Shown one piece after another: positions 44,464 through 52,323 of a stretch of DNA of 64,000 nt (the stretch's first letter is position 1; the number at the start of each line of letters is the position of its first letter). The stretch is taken from contig CAKVLD010000001.1 of assembly GCA_934755305.1 (NCBI GenBank), positions 117,697-181,696 of the forward strand. Reading direction: 5' to 3'. The DNA comes from an uncultured Clostridium sp. (GTDB lineage Bacteria > Bacillota > Clostridia > Clostridiales > Clostridiaceae). The position numbers and the translations under genes were made by a program. The notes below the pieces were generated by a model, which was not told the origin of the DNA, ran no database searches, and was given only the letters and a program-made list of their open reading frames with translations.

Positions 44464-45021
44464 ATGATATCAGCAGGAGATTTAAGAAAAGGTACAACTT
44501 TTGAAAACGAAGGACAAGTTTATACAGTTATTGACTTTTTACATGTAAAACCTGGTAAGGGAGCTGCTTTCGTTAGAGCTAAACTTAGAAACGTTATAAC
44601 AGGTTCAGTAACAGATACAACTTTCAATCCATCAGCTAAATTCCAAGAAGCTGTAATAGAAAGAAAGGAAATGCAATATCTTTATTCAGATGGTGAATTA
44701 TACTATTTCATGGATCAAGAAACATTTGAACAAATTCCTTTAAATTATGAAAAAGTTGAAGAAGCTATTAAGTTCTTAAAGGAAAACATGTTTGCAATAA
44801 TCAAGTTCTACAAAGGAGATGCTTTCTCAGTAGAAGCTCCAAACTTCGTAGAATTATTAATAACAGAATGTGAACCAGGAGTAAAAGGAAATACTGCTAC
44901 AAATGCATTAAAGCCTGCTACACTTGAAACAGGAGCTGTAGTTAACGTACCAATGTTCGTTAATGAAGGTGATGTTATAAGAGTAGATACAAGAACTGGC
45001 GAATACATGGAAAGAGTTTAA
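44464..45021 (+). CDS. efp: Elongation factor P
   Basis: A 185-residue three-domain tRNA-mimicking protein that relieves ribosome stalling at polyproline stretches. It begins MISAGDLRKGTTF; the tip loop is KPGKGAAFVR with Lys32, the residue that carries a modification in many bacteria. The C-terminus PMFVNEGDVIRVDTRTGEYMERV is typical. Start ATG 44464 lies 8 bases after GGAGGG; an upstream in-frame ATG at 44419 adds a non-family extension. It has its own leader after the pilus operon and is followed by a terminator. Confidence 0.97.
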   Translation: MISAGDLRKGTTFENEGQVYTVIDFLHVKPGKGAAFVRAKLRNVITGSVTDTTFNPSAKFQEAVIERKEMQYLYSDGELYYFMDQETFEQIPLNYEKVEEAIKFLKENMFAIIKFYKGDAFSVEAPNFVELLITECEPGVKGNTATNALKPATLETGAVVNVPMFVNEGDVIRVDTRTGEYMERV

Positions 45022-45037
45022 TAAAGAAGTTTTAGAT

Positions 45038-45068
45038 TGCTAAGTTCCATGAGAACTTAGCAGTTTTT
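45038..45068 (+). terminator. Intrinsic terminator after efp
   Basis: A 10-bp perfect stem (TGCTAAGTTC/GAACTTAGCA) with a five-base loop is followed by TTTTT. Confidence 0.88.
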
Positions 45069-45090
45069 ACTATAACAAGGATGTGTTTAT

Positions 45091-45453
45091 ATGAAAGAAT
45101 TAAAAAAGAAGATTGAAAACTTAAACACGATTATTTCTCAAATAGATGATGAAAAATATAAAAATCTATTTAATGAAGTATCATGTATATTGGAAGGATT
45201 ATCATCTAAAGTAGAAGAGATAATGGTAAATGAAGCGGTTTTAGCAGAAAACTTAAAATATATGGATGATGATTTATCTGATTTACAAGAAGAACTTTTT
45301 GAAGAAGTATCTTTAGAAGAATTAGATGAAATGGATGAGGAATATAGTGAAATAAACTGTAAGAATTGTGGTAAAGCAATTTTTATAGAAAAATCTGCTT
45401 TAGAAGAAAATAAAGAGATCCCATGTCCTTATTGTAATAAAAATATTATTTAG
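45091..45453 (+). CDS. Coiled-coil/zinc-ribbon protein (CD1247-like)
   Basis: A 120-residue acidic protein. About 85 residues of helical coiled-coil (LKKKIENLNTIISQIDDEK, EEIMVNEAVLAENLKYMDDDLSDLQEELF in part) precede a C-terminal zinc ribbon, CKNCGKA-x17-CPYCNK. It resembles the clostridial family named after CD1247 of C. difficile, which has no known function. The position right after efp, separated by a terminator, may be conserved in clostridia. Confidence 0.75.
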   Translation: MKELKKKIENLNTIISQIDDEKYKNLFNEVSCILEGLSSKVEEIMVNEAVLAENLKYMDDDLSDLQEELFEEVSLEELDEMDEEYSEINCKNCGKAIFIEKSALEENKEIPCPYCNKNII

Positions 45454-45486
45454 TAAATTTTAGATGTGAAATTAGCTATGTTTATA

Positions 45487-45530
45487 GTCATTTTTAAATA
45501 AGTTTTATTTAAAAATGGCTTTTATTTTTA
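45487..45530 (+). terminator. Intrinsic terminator after the zinc-ribbon gene
   Basis: Arms GTCATTTTTAAATA and TATTTAAAAATGGC (one G-T pair) form a 14-bp stem followed by TTTTATTTTTA. Confidence 0.8.
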
Positions 45531-45543
45531 TACTTAAAGAAGT

Positions 45544-45779
45544 ATGTATAATATAAGTTTGTCTTATATAATAAGTTTTACTATAAAAAGAAATGGAGAA
45601 CTAATAGATGGAACAACTATAGATGAAGCAATAAAAATATAATATCTTCAAGTCCTATAAGCTTAGCAGAAGGAATTAATAAATTATATAAACATTATAA
45701 TTTTAAAATTTTTAGTGGATGCTGTGGTACTGATGATAAGTATTTAGATGAAATTGCTAAAGTAATAACAGAAGAATAA
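45544..45779 (+). pseudogene. Remnant of a homocysteine S-methyltransferase gene
   Basis: Two short frames together match the C-terminal half of homocysteine S-methyltransferases. From 45544 one reads SFTIKRNGELIDGTTIDEAI and ends in a stop at 45640. In another frame, ending at 45779, one reads ISSSPISLAEGINKLY and then FKIFSGCCGTDDKYLDEIAK, the zinc-cysteine GGCCGT motif with the first Gly changed to Ser. In intact enzymes these parts are roughly 100 residues apart, so an internal deletion and a frameshift have occurred, and the N-terminal half is missing. No intact copy is in the window. Confidence 0.8.
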
Positions 45780-45802
45780 TAATAGAATAAAAGTAATATT
45801 AT

Positions 45803-45836
45803 AAAAAAGTAGGGGTTGTCTCTACTTTTTTATTTT
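45803..45836 (+). terminator. Intrinsic terminator downstream of the methyltransferase remnant
   Basis: AAAAAAGTAG and CTACTTTTTT form a 10-bp stem with a nine-base loop, ending in a T-rich run. It is probably the original terminator of the lost gene. From here to 45921 no further gene is seen, only the spoIIIA leader. Confidence 0.75.
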
Positions 45837-45921
45837 ACATATTTTTAAAATATAGTAATAAATTTTGAAGTAAATAAATAAGAATTATATAAAGATAACT
45901 AGTAGAAGAGGAAGTGGTTTA

Positions 45922-46818
45922 TTGCAGGAAGATTTAATTAAGATATTTCCAAGCCCTATGATAAAGTTTCTTGAAATGTATATTAAAGAAAATAAATTAC
46001 AAGAGATAAGAGTAAAAATAGAAAAGCCGTTAATTATTAATTTAGCTAACGAGGAAGTGGTGTTAAATTATAAGGTTACTAGAGAAGATATAAAGTATAT
46101 TCTTCAGAGGATATCTAACTACTCTTTATATGCCTATGAAGAGGAAATAAAGCAAGGTTTTATTACTATAAAAGGCGGACATAGAGTAGGGTTAGCTGGA
46201 GAATGTGTTATGGATGGAGGAAAGATAAAAACTATACGAAATATTTCATCTTTAAATATACGTATATGTAGAGAGATAAAAGGATGCTCAAAAAAGGTTA
46301 TGAAGTACATTTATGATGGAAATAAAGTTTATAATACTTTAATTATTTCGCCTCCAAAGTGCGGGAAGACAACTATTTTAAGAGATATTGCAAGAAATAT
46401 TTCTAGCTTTAAAAAGAAATTAGCAATAATAGATGAAAGAAGTGAAATAGCTTCTTCTTATTTAGGCGTACCTCAAATGGATGTTGGAATAAGAGCAGAT
46501 GTGTTAGATAACTGTTTAAAAAGTGAAGGTATGATTATGGCTATTAGATCCCTTTCACCAGAAGTTATTATATGCGATGAAATTGGAACTAATAAAGATA
46601 TTGATGCTCTTCAAATAGCTTTTAATTCAGGTGTAAATATAATAGTAACCTTACATGGATCAAGTATTGATGATTTTCTAAAGAGAAATGTGTTTAAGGA
46701 ATTAATAGAAAATAATATAGTGCAAAGAGTGATTGTCTTAGGGAATAGTAAAGGTGTAGGAACAGTAGAAAATATATATGATTTATCAGGAGGGGAAATC
46801 AAATTATGCTTAAGATGA
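45922..46818 (+). CDS. spoIIIAA: Stage III sporulation protein AA (SpoIIIAA, ATPase)
   Basis: A 298-residue P-loop ATPase of the SpoIIIAA family, related to secretion ATPases. It has GFITIKGGHRVGLAGECV, a Walker A-like SPPKCGKTTILRDIAR, IIDERSEIA and a Walker B-like SPEVIICDEIGTNKD. In the mother cell it powers the SpoIIIA-SpoIIQ channel to the forespore. The start is TTG at 45922 with AGAGGAAGTGG upstream and no nearby ATG. It overlaps spoIIIAB by 13 bases and begins the eight-gene spoIIIA operon, expected to be sigma-E dependent; a clear sigma-E promoter was not found by eye. Confidence 0.95.
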   Translation: MQEDLIKIFPSPMIKFLEMYIKENKLQEIRVKIEKPLIINLANEEVVLNYKVTREDIKYILQRISNYSLYAYEEEIKQGFITIKGGHRVGLAGECVMDGGKIKTIRNISSLNIRICREIKGCSKKVMKYIYDGNKVYNTLIISPPKCGKTTILRDIARNISSFKKKLAIIDERSEIASSYLGVPQMDVGIRADVLDNCLKSEGMIMAIRSLSPEVIICDEIGTNKDIDALQIAFNSGVNIIVTLHGSSIDDFLKRNVFKELIENNIVQRVIVLGNSKGVGTVENIYDLSGGEIKLCLR

Positions 46819-47324
46819 TAAATGTAGTTCTTGTTTTTGTTCTTTGTTCAGCTTTTGGATATATATACGGTGAAAGCTTTAAAAGAAGATATATGCAATT
46901 ACAAGAAAGCTTTAGAATATTAACACTTTTGCAGAATGGAATTATTTTTAATAATATACCTCTTCCTGAATGTTTTAAGGAAATATCAGAAAAATGTGAT
47001 AATCCTATAAAAACACTTTTATTAAATGTTTCAGAAGACTTAAACAATGGTGTAGAAGGTAATTTATATTCTATTTTTAAAGAAAATTATAAAGGAGTAG
47101 AAAGTGATTTTTATCTTGAAAAAGAAGATAAAGGGATTTTTAAAGAGTTATTAAAGTCTTTGGGAGAATTGGGGGTATATGGACAAGAAAAAATTTTTAA
47201 ATTAACTTTAGAAAACTTAAAGATTAATATAGATGATGCATATGATAAAGCTAAGAAAAACACTAAACTTTATAGGTACATTGGAATGTGTGTAGGGGCT
47301 ATGTTATCAATATTTTTATTATGA
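46806..47324 (+). CDS. spoIIIAB: Stage III sporulation protein AB
   Basis: A 172-residue protein with an N-terminal membrane helix (VVLVFVLCSAFGYIYG), a cytoplasmic helical domain (QLQESFRILTLLQNGIIF-like and LLKSLGELGVYGQEKIF) and a C-terminal hydrophobic end (IGMCVGAMLSIFLL). It resembles GspF-type platform proteins and is thought to pair with SpoIIIAA. It overlaps spoIIIAA by 13 bases. Confidence 0.93.
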   Translation: MLKMINVVLVFVLCSAFGYIYGESFKRRYMQLQESFRILTLLQNGIIFNNIPLPECFKEISEKCDNPIKTLLLNVSEDLNNGVEGNLYSIFKENYKGVESDFYLEKEDKGIFKELLKSLGELGVYGQEKIFKLTLENLKINIDDAYDKAKKNTKLYRYIGMCVGAMLSIFLL

Positions 47325-47341
47325 TGTTAAGGGGGTAGGGA

Positions 47342-47539
47342 ATGCTAGATTTAAGTATACTTTTTAAGATTGGTGGAGCAGGAATTGTTTTGGTTATTTT
47401 AGATAAAGTTTTAACAAGTAGTGGAAAGTCGGAAATAGCTGCAATAACTAATATAGCTGGTATTGTAATTATATTAATTATGGTGATTTCTTTAATAAGT
47501 GATTTATTTAACTCCGTCAAAACAATGTTTATATTTTAG
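47342..47539 (+). CDS. spoIIIAC: Stage III sporulation protein AC
   Basis: A 65-residue membrane protein with two hydrophobic helices (FKIGGAGIVLVILDKVL and NIAGIVIILIMVISLISDLF), the standard size and pattern for SpoIIIAC. It lies between AB and AD with a GGGGGTAGGG ribosome site. Confidence 0.93.
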   Translation: MLDLSILFKIGGAGIVLVILDKVLTSSGKSEIAAITNIAGIVIILIMVISLISDLFNSVKTMFIF

Positions 47540-47547
47540 GTGCCAAT

Positions 47548-47931
47548 ATGTTGATTATTAAGGTAATATCCTTTGTACTTATAGCCCTATTTTTATATTT
47601 ATTTTTTAAAGATAAAAGATCAGATATTTCAGTTTTATTAATGTTAGCAGCTGGAATTTTGGTTTTTATCTTTTGTATAGATCAAATAGCTGAAATAATA
47701 AATTTTTTGAAGAATATATCTGAAAAAGCTGGTATAGATATTGTTTATTTAGGAATAGTTTTAAAAATACTAGCTATAGCATATTTGGCCTCATTTGCAA
47801 GTGAGATATGTAAAGATGCTGGGGCTAGTAGTTTAGCTTCAAAGGTAGAGTTTGCAGGAAAAATATTTATTTTAGTATTAGCAATTCCTATTTTAATGGC
47901 TGTGTTAGATTCAATATTACAGATTATGTAG
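47548..47931 (+). CDS. spoIIIAD: Stage III sporulation protein AD
   Basis: A 127-residue membrane protein with about four helices; its C-terminal half is related to SpoIIIAC. YLGIVLKILAIAYLASFASEICKDAG is the family motif region. It forms part of the membrane component of the channel. GGTGCC precedes the ATG, and 8 bases separate it from spoIIIAC. Confidence 0.93.
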   Translation: MLIIKVISFVLIALFLYLFFKDKRSDISVLLMLAAGILVFIFCIDQIAEIINFLKNISEKAGIDIVYLGIVLKILAIAYLASFASEICKDAGASSLASKVEFAGKIFILVLAIPILMAVLDSILQIM

Positions 47932-47941
47932 AGGTAAATAA

Positions 47942-49138
47942 ATGAAAAAAATTACAAGACTAATGATTTTAATGTTAGTGAACATCTTTTTAGTAATTAT
48001 GTCACCTGTAGTTGTAAATGGTGCATCTGAAGAAACCTCAGATAATACTGAAATTGAAAAAAACTTGGATGAAAATATTAAGAGTGAGGTAGATAATTTA
48101 TATGATTATATAAATAAAAGAAAAACAGATGTAGAGCTTATGAATGAACTAGATCCAGTTGAATATATTAAAAGTTATATAAAAGATGGAAAAGGAAATT
48201 TAGAATTTTCAAAGGTTGGAAAAGCTGTAGTAAGTTTGTTGTTTAAAGAAGTATCAAGTGTATTAACTATAGCAATATCACTTATAGCTATAGCTATATT
48301 ATGTTCTTTTTTAAAAAATTTACAAGATGCTTTTAGTAGCAAGGGTGTATCTCAAATTGCTTTTTATGCTTGTTACGTAGTTATTGTTATGCTACTTTCA
48401 AAAAGTTTTTTAATTTCAATTTCAGTAGCAAAAGAAGCAATAACAGATGTAGCAGATTTTATGGCAGCTATACTTCCTATATTAGTTACAATGATTGGGT
48501 TTTCTGGAGGTATAGTGGAATCAGCTACTATGGACCCAATAGTTATGGGAGCTGTAGTCATTATCCCAAAGGTATATACAGAAATGATAATTCCAATGAT
48601 ACTAATAAGTTTTGTATTACAGTTTGCAAATAATTTATCAGAAGAACATAAAATAGCAAATCTTTGTAAGATGATTAAGCAGTGGATAGTATGGTTACAA
48701 GGAATAATAATAACAGTTTTTATAGCTTTACTTACCATTAGAGGAATTACGTCAACTACTATAGATGCAGTAACTTTAAAAACCACTAAATTTGCTATAG
48801 ATAATTTTGTACCTATAGTTGGTAAGGCATTTTCTGATGCAATAACTTCTGTAGCTGGCTATTCATTAATTATAAAAAATGCTATTAGTGGTATAGGTCT
48901 TGCTGTAATTATATTAATGATTCTTTATCCAATAATAAAAATAGTCTTAATGTCTATAATATATAAACTTTCAGCAGCTGTAGTTGAACCTATAAGTGAT
49001 AAAAGAATAACATCAACTATTGCAAGTACAGGTGATTCTTTAGTTTTGTTATTGTCATGTGTGTTAAGTGTAAGTTTAATGTTCTTTGTGCTTATAGCAA
49101 TTATGGCTTCAGCAGGTAAGTTTATAGTGGGAGGCTAA
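47942..49138 (+). CDS. spoIIIAE: Stage III sporulation protein AE
   Basis: A 398-residue protein with a signal-peptide-like N-terminus (ITRLMILMLVNIFLVIMSPVVVNGA), an external segment of about 70 residues, and a polytopic membrane domain with about seven helices. Family motifs such as KEAITDVADFMAAILPILVTM and SKGVSQIAFYACYVVI are present. It is the largest membrane subunit of the SpoIIIA channel. Confidence 0.94.
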   Translation: MKKITRLMILMLVNIFLVIMSPVVVNGASEETSDNTEIEKNLDENIKSEVDNLYDYINKRKTDVELMNELDPVEYIKSYIKDGKGNLEFSKVGKAVVSLLFKEVSSVLTIAISLIAIAILCSFLKNLQDAFSSKGVSQIAFYACYVVIVMLLSKSFLISISVAKEAITDVADFMAAILPILVTMIGFSGGIVESATMDPIVMGAVVIIPKVYTEMIIPMILISFVLQFANNLSEEHKIANLCKMIKQWIVWLQGIIITVFIALLTIRGITSTTIDAVTLKTTKFAIDNFVPIVGKAFSDAITSVAGYSLIIKNAISGIGLAVIILMILYPIIKIVLMSIIYKLSAAVVEPISDKRITSTIASTGDSLVLLLSCVLSVSLMFFVLIAIMASAGKFIVGG

Positions 49139-49141
49139 AAT

Positions 49142-49720
49142 ATGGAGTTAATTAATAATTTTATTGTAACCTTAGTTACCACATTAATATTTATAACAGC
49201 AATTGAGCTTGTTGCACCTGATAATAGTATGAAAAAATACTTGAAGTTTGTTTTAGGATTAATGCTTATAGCAGTTATTTTAAATCCAATAGTAAATTTC
49301 TTTACTAAAGGCCAAGTGTTTTTAGATGATCTTATAGATAAATATACTAATGAAGTTTCAAAGCCTACTGTAGCAAGTGCAGGAAAAGAAAGTGACAAAA
49401 AGCTTATGGAAAAAAGTTTTAAAGATAATTTCAATAAAAATTGTGTAAGTATGCTAAGCAAAGAATTTCCAGAGTATGATTTCACTAGTGATTTAGAGTG
49501 TAAAGTGGATTTTGGAAATACTACTTTTGAAGTTACTTCTTTAAAAATAGTGGCTAAAGAAAAAGGTATAAGAAAAGTAGAAAAGATAGATTTAAGCAAA
49601 GAAAAAACTAATGAAGAGGAAGATGATACTCAAAAGAGGATAAAGGAGTATATAAGTGAGGAATTAGAAGTAGATAAGGATAAGATAAGGGTTTATTACA
49701 ATGAGAAGAAGGAGGAGTAA
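49142..49720 (+). CDS. spoIIIAF: Stage III sporulation protein AF
   Basis: A 192-residue protein with two N-terminal membrane helices (FIVTLVTTLIFITAIELVAP and YLKFVLGLMLIAVILNPIVNFF) and a soluble C-terminal ring-building-motif-like domain. An acidic tail (NEEEDDTQKRIKEYISEELE) ends it. It is 2 bases upstream of spoIIIAG, with GAGGCTAAAAT as ribosome site. Confidence 0.9.
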   Translation: MELINNFIVTLVTTLIFITAIELVAPDNSMKKYLKFVLGLMLIAVILNPIVNFFTKGQVFLDDLIDKYTNEVSKPTVASAGKESDKKLMEKSFKDNFNKNCVSMLSKEFPEYDFTSDLECKVDFGNTTFEVTSLKIVAKEKGIRKVEKIDLSKEKTNEEEDDTQKRIKEYISEELEVDKDKIRVYYNEKKEE

Positions 49721-49722
49721 AT

Positions 49723-50346
49723 ATGGATAAAGAAAAGATGAAAAAAGAGATAAAAGATGCATTTAAAAATAATAAAAATATTAATAATATATTAGCAGTT
49801 ATTCTTGTATTAATATTTATACTTATATCTATAAATGTATTTATGCCAAAGGGTAATGGTTCTAAGAAAAATGAAGCAACTAATGCATCAACTACAAATA
49901 ATGAAAAGATAGCTTCAGATAACAATAATAAAAATACTACAGAAGGAACATTTTCTTATGAAGATGCTCAAAAGAAATCTTTAATAAATATACTTAAGAA
50001 AATTAAGGGAGTAGGAAATGTAGATTGTATGATTACTTTTGAGGGGGGAGAAGTAAAAGTACCAGCTTATGATGAAAATACTCAAAATAATATTACGGAA
50101 GAAACTGATAAAGAAGGTGGAAAAAGAATTAGTAACCAAAAGTCAGATGGGTCTAAAGTAGTTATGTCTACAAATAATGGAGATAATGAACCTTTTATTT
50201 TGGAAACTCGTAAGCCTAAGGTAGTTGGGGTTATGGTTGTAGCAGAAGGTGCTAAGGATAGTAAGGTTAAATCAAATATAGAAAAGGCAGTTATTAATTT
50301 ATATGACATACCAGCTAATAAGGTTAATGTATTTAGTATGGACTAG
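49723..50346 (+). CDS. spoIIIAG: Stage III sporulation protein AG
   Basis: A 207-residue protein with one membrane helix (about 22-44, NNILAVILVLIFILISINVFM) and an intermembrane domain (LINILKKIKGVGNVDCMITFEGG, VVGVMVVAEGAKDSKVKSNI in part) of the YscJ/FliF-like ring-building fold. In Bacillus it forms a large ring in the intermembrane space. AAGGAGGAGT precedes the ATG. Confidence 0.94.
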   Translation: MDKEKMKKEIKDAFKNNKNINNILAVILVLIFILISINVFMPKGNGSKKNEATNASTTNNEKIASDNNNKNTTEGTFSYEDAQKKSLINILKKIKGVGNVDCMITFEGGEVKVPAYDENTQNNITEETDKEGGKRISNQKSDGSKVVMSTNNGDNEPFILETRKPKVVGVMVVAEGAKDSKVKSNIEKAVINLYDIPANKVNVFSMD

Positions 50347-50386
50347 CTGCATATAATAAATTAGATATAGAATGGGAGGAATAAAA

Positions 50387-50950
50387 ATGACAAAAAAACA
50401 ATTAGGAATAATATGTACATTACTAGCTTTAATAGTATGTACAGCATTACTAGCAACAAAATTAAATAAGGGAGGATTAAATGATCCAAGTGATTTAAGT
50501 GCAGCTTTGTTAACAGAGGATAGTACAAAGGAAACTTCTACAGATAATAATTCAGAAGAAAAAGCAAAGGAAGGTGAAGAGACACCTACAACAACTACTA
50601 CAGACTTTTTCTATGAAGCAAGAAGTGAAAGAGAACAAAAGGAAGCTACTACTATTCAAAGTTTAAAATCAATATCTGAAAATCAAAATACTTCAGCAGA
50701 GCAAAAAGCAAGTGCAACAAGTGAATTACAAAAGTTAACTTTAAGACAAGATAAACAAAAAACTATAGAGTTAAATGTTAAAAATAAAGGTTTTGATGAT
50801 GCATTATGCGAAATTTCTGAAGATGGAACAAAGGCTAATATTATTATAAAAACAGTAAATGGATTAAGTGAAAAAGAAGGAGCAGAAATTCAAGAAATAG
50901 TACAAAATGCTTCAGGTATAAAAGAAGTGTCTATAGAGGTTAAGAAATAA
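50387..50950 (+). CDS. spoIIIAH: Stage III sporulation protein AH
   Basis: A 187-residue protein with one N-terminal membrane helix (LGIICTLLALIVCTALLAT), a Thr/Glu-rich linker and a C-terminal ring-building domain (FDDALCEISEDGTKANIII, SEKEGAEIQEIVQNASGIKEVSIEV in part). It binds SpoIIQ of the forespore to lock the two halves of the channel. The start is ATG 50387 behind GGGAGGA. It is the last gene of the operon. Confidence 0.93.
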   Translation: MTKKQLGIICTLLALIVCTALLATKLNKGGLNDPSDLSAALLTEDSTKETSTDNNSEEKAKEGEETPTTTTTDFFYEARSEREQKEATTIQSLKSISENQNTSAEQKASATSELQKLTLRQDKQKTIELNVKNKGFDDALCEISEDGTKANIIIKTVNGLSEKEGAEIQEIVQNASGIKEVSIEVKK

Positions 50951-50955
50951 ATTCA

Positions 50956-50984
50956 TTGTATTATAAAACCGTATTTGATATAAT
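50956..50984 (+). promoter_or_regulatory. Sigma-A promoter of the Asp23-family gene
   Basis: TTGTAT at 50956-50961 and TATAAT at 50979-50984 are separated by 17 bases, 47 bases before the start. It lets this gene be expressed in vegetative cells independently of spoIIIA. Confidence 0.75.
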
Positions 50985-51031
50985 AAATCTAATATTAATT
51001 AGTTTGTATCAAAGCTTAGGAGGCGAAGATA

Positions 51032-51409
51032 ATGCAAGAATTAAATAAAGAAGAAAGTATAGGCATTGTAAAGATTTCCGACGAGGTTGTAAGTGTAATA
51101 ACTGCTATTGCAGCTGAAGAAATACATGGAGTTATGGAATTCCAACATGGAGTTTCTAATAATATAACACAAATTTTTAAAGGCAAGAAATCAAATGGTA
51201 AAGCTGTTAAAGTAACTTTAGAAGATGATAGAGCTACAATAGATTTAGATCTTTCAGTTGAATATGGTATTAATATATTAGACGTAGTAGCTCAAGTGCA
51301 AGAGAATGTTAAGAAAACTGTAGAAGCTATGACAGGTTTAGTTGTAAGCAGTGTAAATGTATTCGTTCAAAATATTTATATGCCAAAAACTGAAGAGACT
51401 GAGAACTAA
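51032..51409 (+). CDS. Asp23/Gls24 family envelope stress protein (YqhY-like)
   Basis: A 125-residue Asp23-family protein (KISDEVVSVITAIAAEEIHGV, VTLEDDRATIDLDLSVEYGINILDV, VNVFVQNIYMPK in part). The gene before nusB is YqhY in Bacillus, whose loss disturbs acetyl-CoA carboxylase control. No membrane anchor AmaP is encoded next to it. AGGAGG precedes the ATG, and a terminator follows. Confidence 0.9.
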   Translation: MQELNKEESIGIVKISDEVVSVITAIAAEEIHGVMEFQHGVSNNITQIFKGKKSNGKAVKVTLEDDRATIDLDLSVEYGINILDVVAQVQENVKKTVEAMTGLVVSSVNVFVQNIYMPKTEETEN

Positions 51410-51413
51410 AAAA

Positions 51414-51440
51414 CCTCTGCTTTAATGCAGAGGCTTTTTT
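51414..51440 (+). terminator. Intrinsic terminator after the Asp23-family gene
   Basis: A perfect 7-bp GC-rich stem (CCTCTGC/GCAGAGG) with a six-base loop is followed by six T and preceded by an A run. Confidence 0.9.
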
Positions 51441-51471
51441 CATGAATATTTCAAATTGTAAAGAGAAGAGG

Positions 51472-51588
51472 TGAAAGCAATTTAAATTAATCTGTGATAT
51501 ATATAACAATATTGAGGATGAAATTTTTGTGAATATATTTTTACTTTAGATTGATCATTAAAATAGGATTTTATTTAAATTGCTTTCA
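51472..51588. repeat. Long inverted repeat enclosing 85 bases, no gene
   Basis: TGAAAGCAATTTAAAT (51472-51487) is perfectly complementary to 51573-51588. The inside is AT-rich and has no sensible reading frame. It could be a structured RNA or a decayed palindromic insertion. The rest of the gap to nusB holds only the hairpin noted below. Confidence 0.5.
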
Positions 51589-51695
51589 TAATATTAGTAT
51601 CTCAAAGTGAAAAGAAATAAATGTATAAAATTTAGTGGTAAGGAAAGAATCCTTGTGATAAAATATAAAAAGCTGTTTATTACAATGAAAAGAAG

Positions 51696-51731
51696 TCTAT
51701 ACTAATTAAAAAGAAATAGTAGACTTTTTAG
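51696..51731 (+). terminator. Terminator-like hairpin upstream of nusB
   Basis: AAGTCTATACTA and TAGTAGACTT pair with a two-base bulge and are followed by TTTTT, about 35 bases before the nusB ribosome site. It may terminate a short transcript from the gap or act as a nusB leader attenuator. Confidence 0.5.
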
Positions 51732-51775
51732 ATTAATAAAAAACATATATCTATTATATAAATTTGGAGGAAGAA

Positions 51776-52180
51776 ATGAGTAGAAAAAAATCAAGAGAAA
51801 AAGCAATGGAATTATCATTTGGAATGGAACTAAGCAAAGAGTCATCTAAGGAAATTTTAGAAACTTTTGTAGATAATTTCGAAGGCAACATAAAGGAATT
51901 AGATTTAGAATACATAAAGTCAGTTTTAGAAGGAATAGAAGAAAATAAAACTGAAATAGATTCAATAATAGAAGCAAACCTTCAAAATTGGAAAATTGAT
52001 AGAATAGCTAAAATTAATTTAACTATTTTAAGATTAGCAGTTTTAGAAATGAAATATATAGATGATGTACCAGGAAGAGTAGCATTAAATGAAGCTATTG
52101 AATTAACAAAAGTATACTCAGATGAAAAAAGTGTTTCTTTTGTAAATGCTGTATTAGATAAGGTATTGAAGAGCCTATAA
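51776..52180 (+). CDS. nusB: Transcription antitermination protein NusB
   Basis: A 134-residue all-helical protein with SRKKSREKAMELSFGMEL, IDRIAKINLTILRLAVLEM, PGRVALNEAIELTKVYSDEKSVSFVNAVLDKV in part, as in NusB. With NusE it binds boxA for rRNA antitermination. The start is the ATG at 51776, behind TTGGAGGAAG; a TTG at 51764 overlaps that ribosome site. Confidence 0.96.
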   Translation: MSRKKSREKAMELSFGMELSKESSKEILETFVDNFEGNIKELDLEYIKSVLEGIEENKTEIDSIIEANLQNWKIDRIAKINLTILRLAVLEMKYIDDVPGRVALNEAIELTKVYSDEKSVSFVNAVLDKVLKSL

Positions 52181-52194
52181 GAATAGAGAAGTAA

Positions 52195-52290
52195 GAATAT
52201 AGGAATATATACATTAAAAGAATATGTATATAGAAAGAATATACGCATAGAAAAAATATATGCATAAAAAGAATATTTAATAAAAAAACA
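52195..52290. repeat. AT-rich degenerate tandem repeat between nusB and folD
   Basis: About five imperfect units of roughly 16-18 bases follow the form GAATATRYRCATARAAAA. The stretch ATATACATTAAAAGAATAT is identical to the minus strand of the repeat at 15380-15455. No gene or terminator with a T run was found here. Confidence 0.55.
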
Positions 52291-52323
52291 TTTTTATCAA
52301 TGTATTAATAAGGATGTGTTAAG

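Noticed and set aside
45838..45921. Search for a sigma-E promoter before spoIIIAA
   Set aside because: CATATTTT and TATATAAA stretches occur, but none had a properly spaced ATA-type -35.
48370..48633. An 87-codon frame rich in Tyr and Ser on the plus strand
   Set aside because: It lies entirely within spoIIIAE in another frame and has no ribosome site; the composition is that of a shadow frame.
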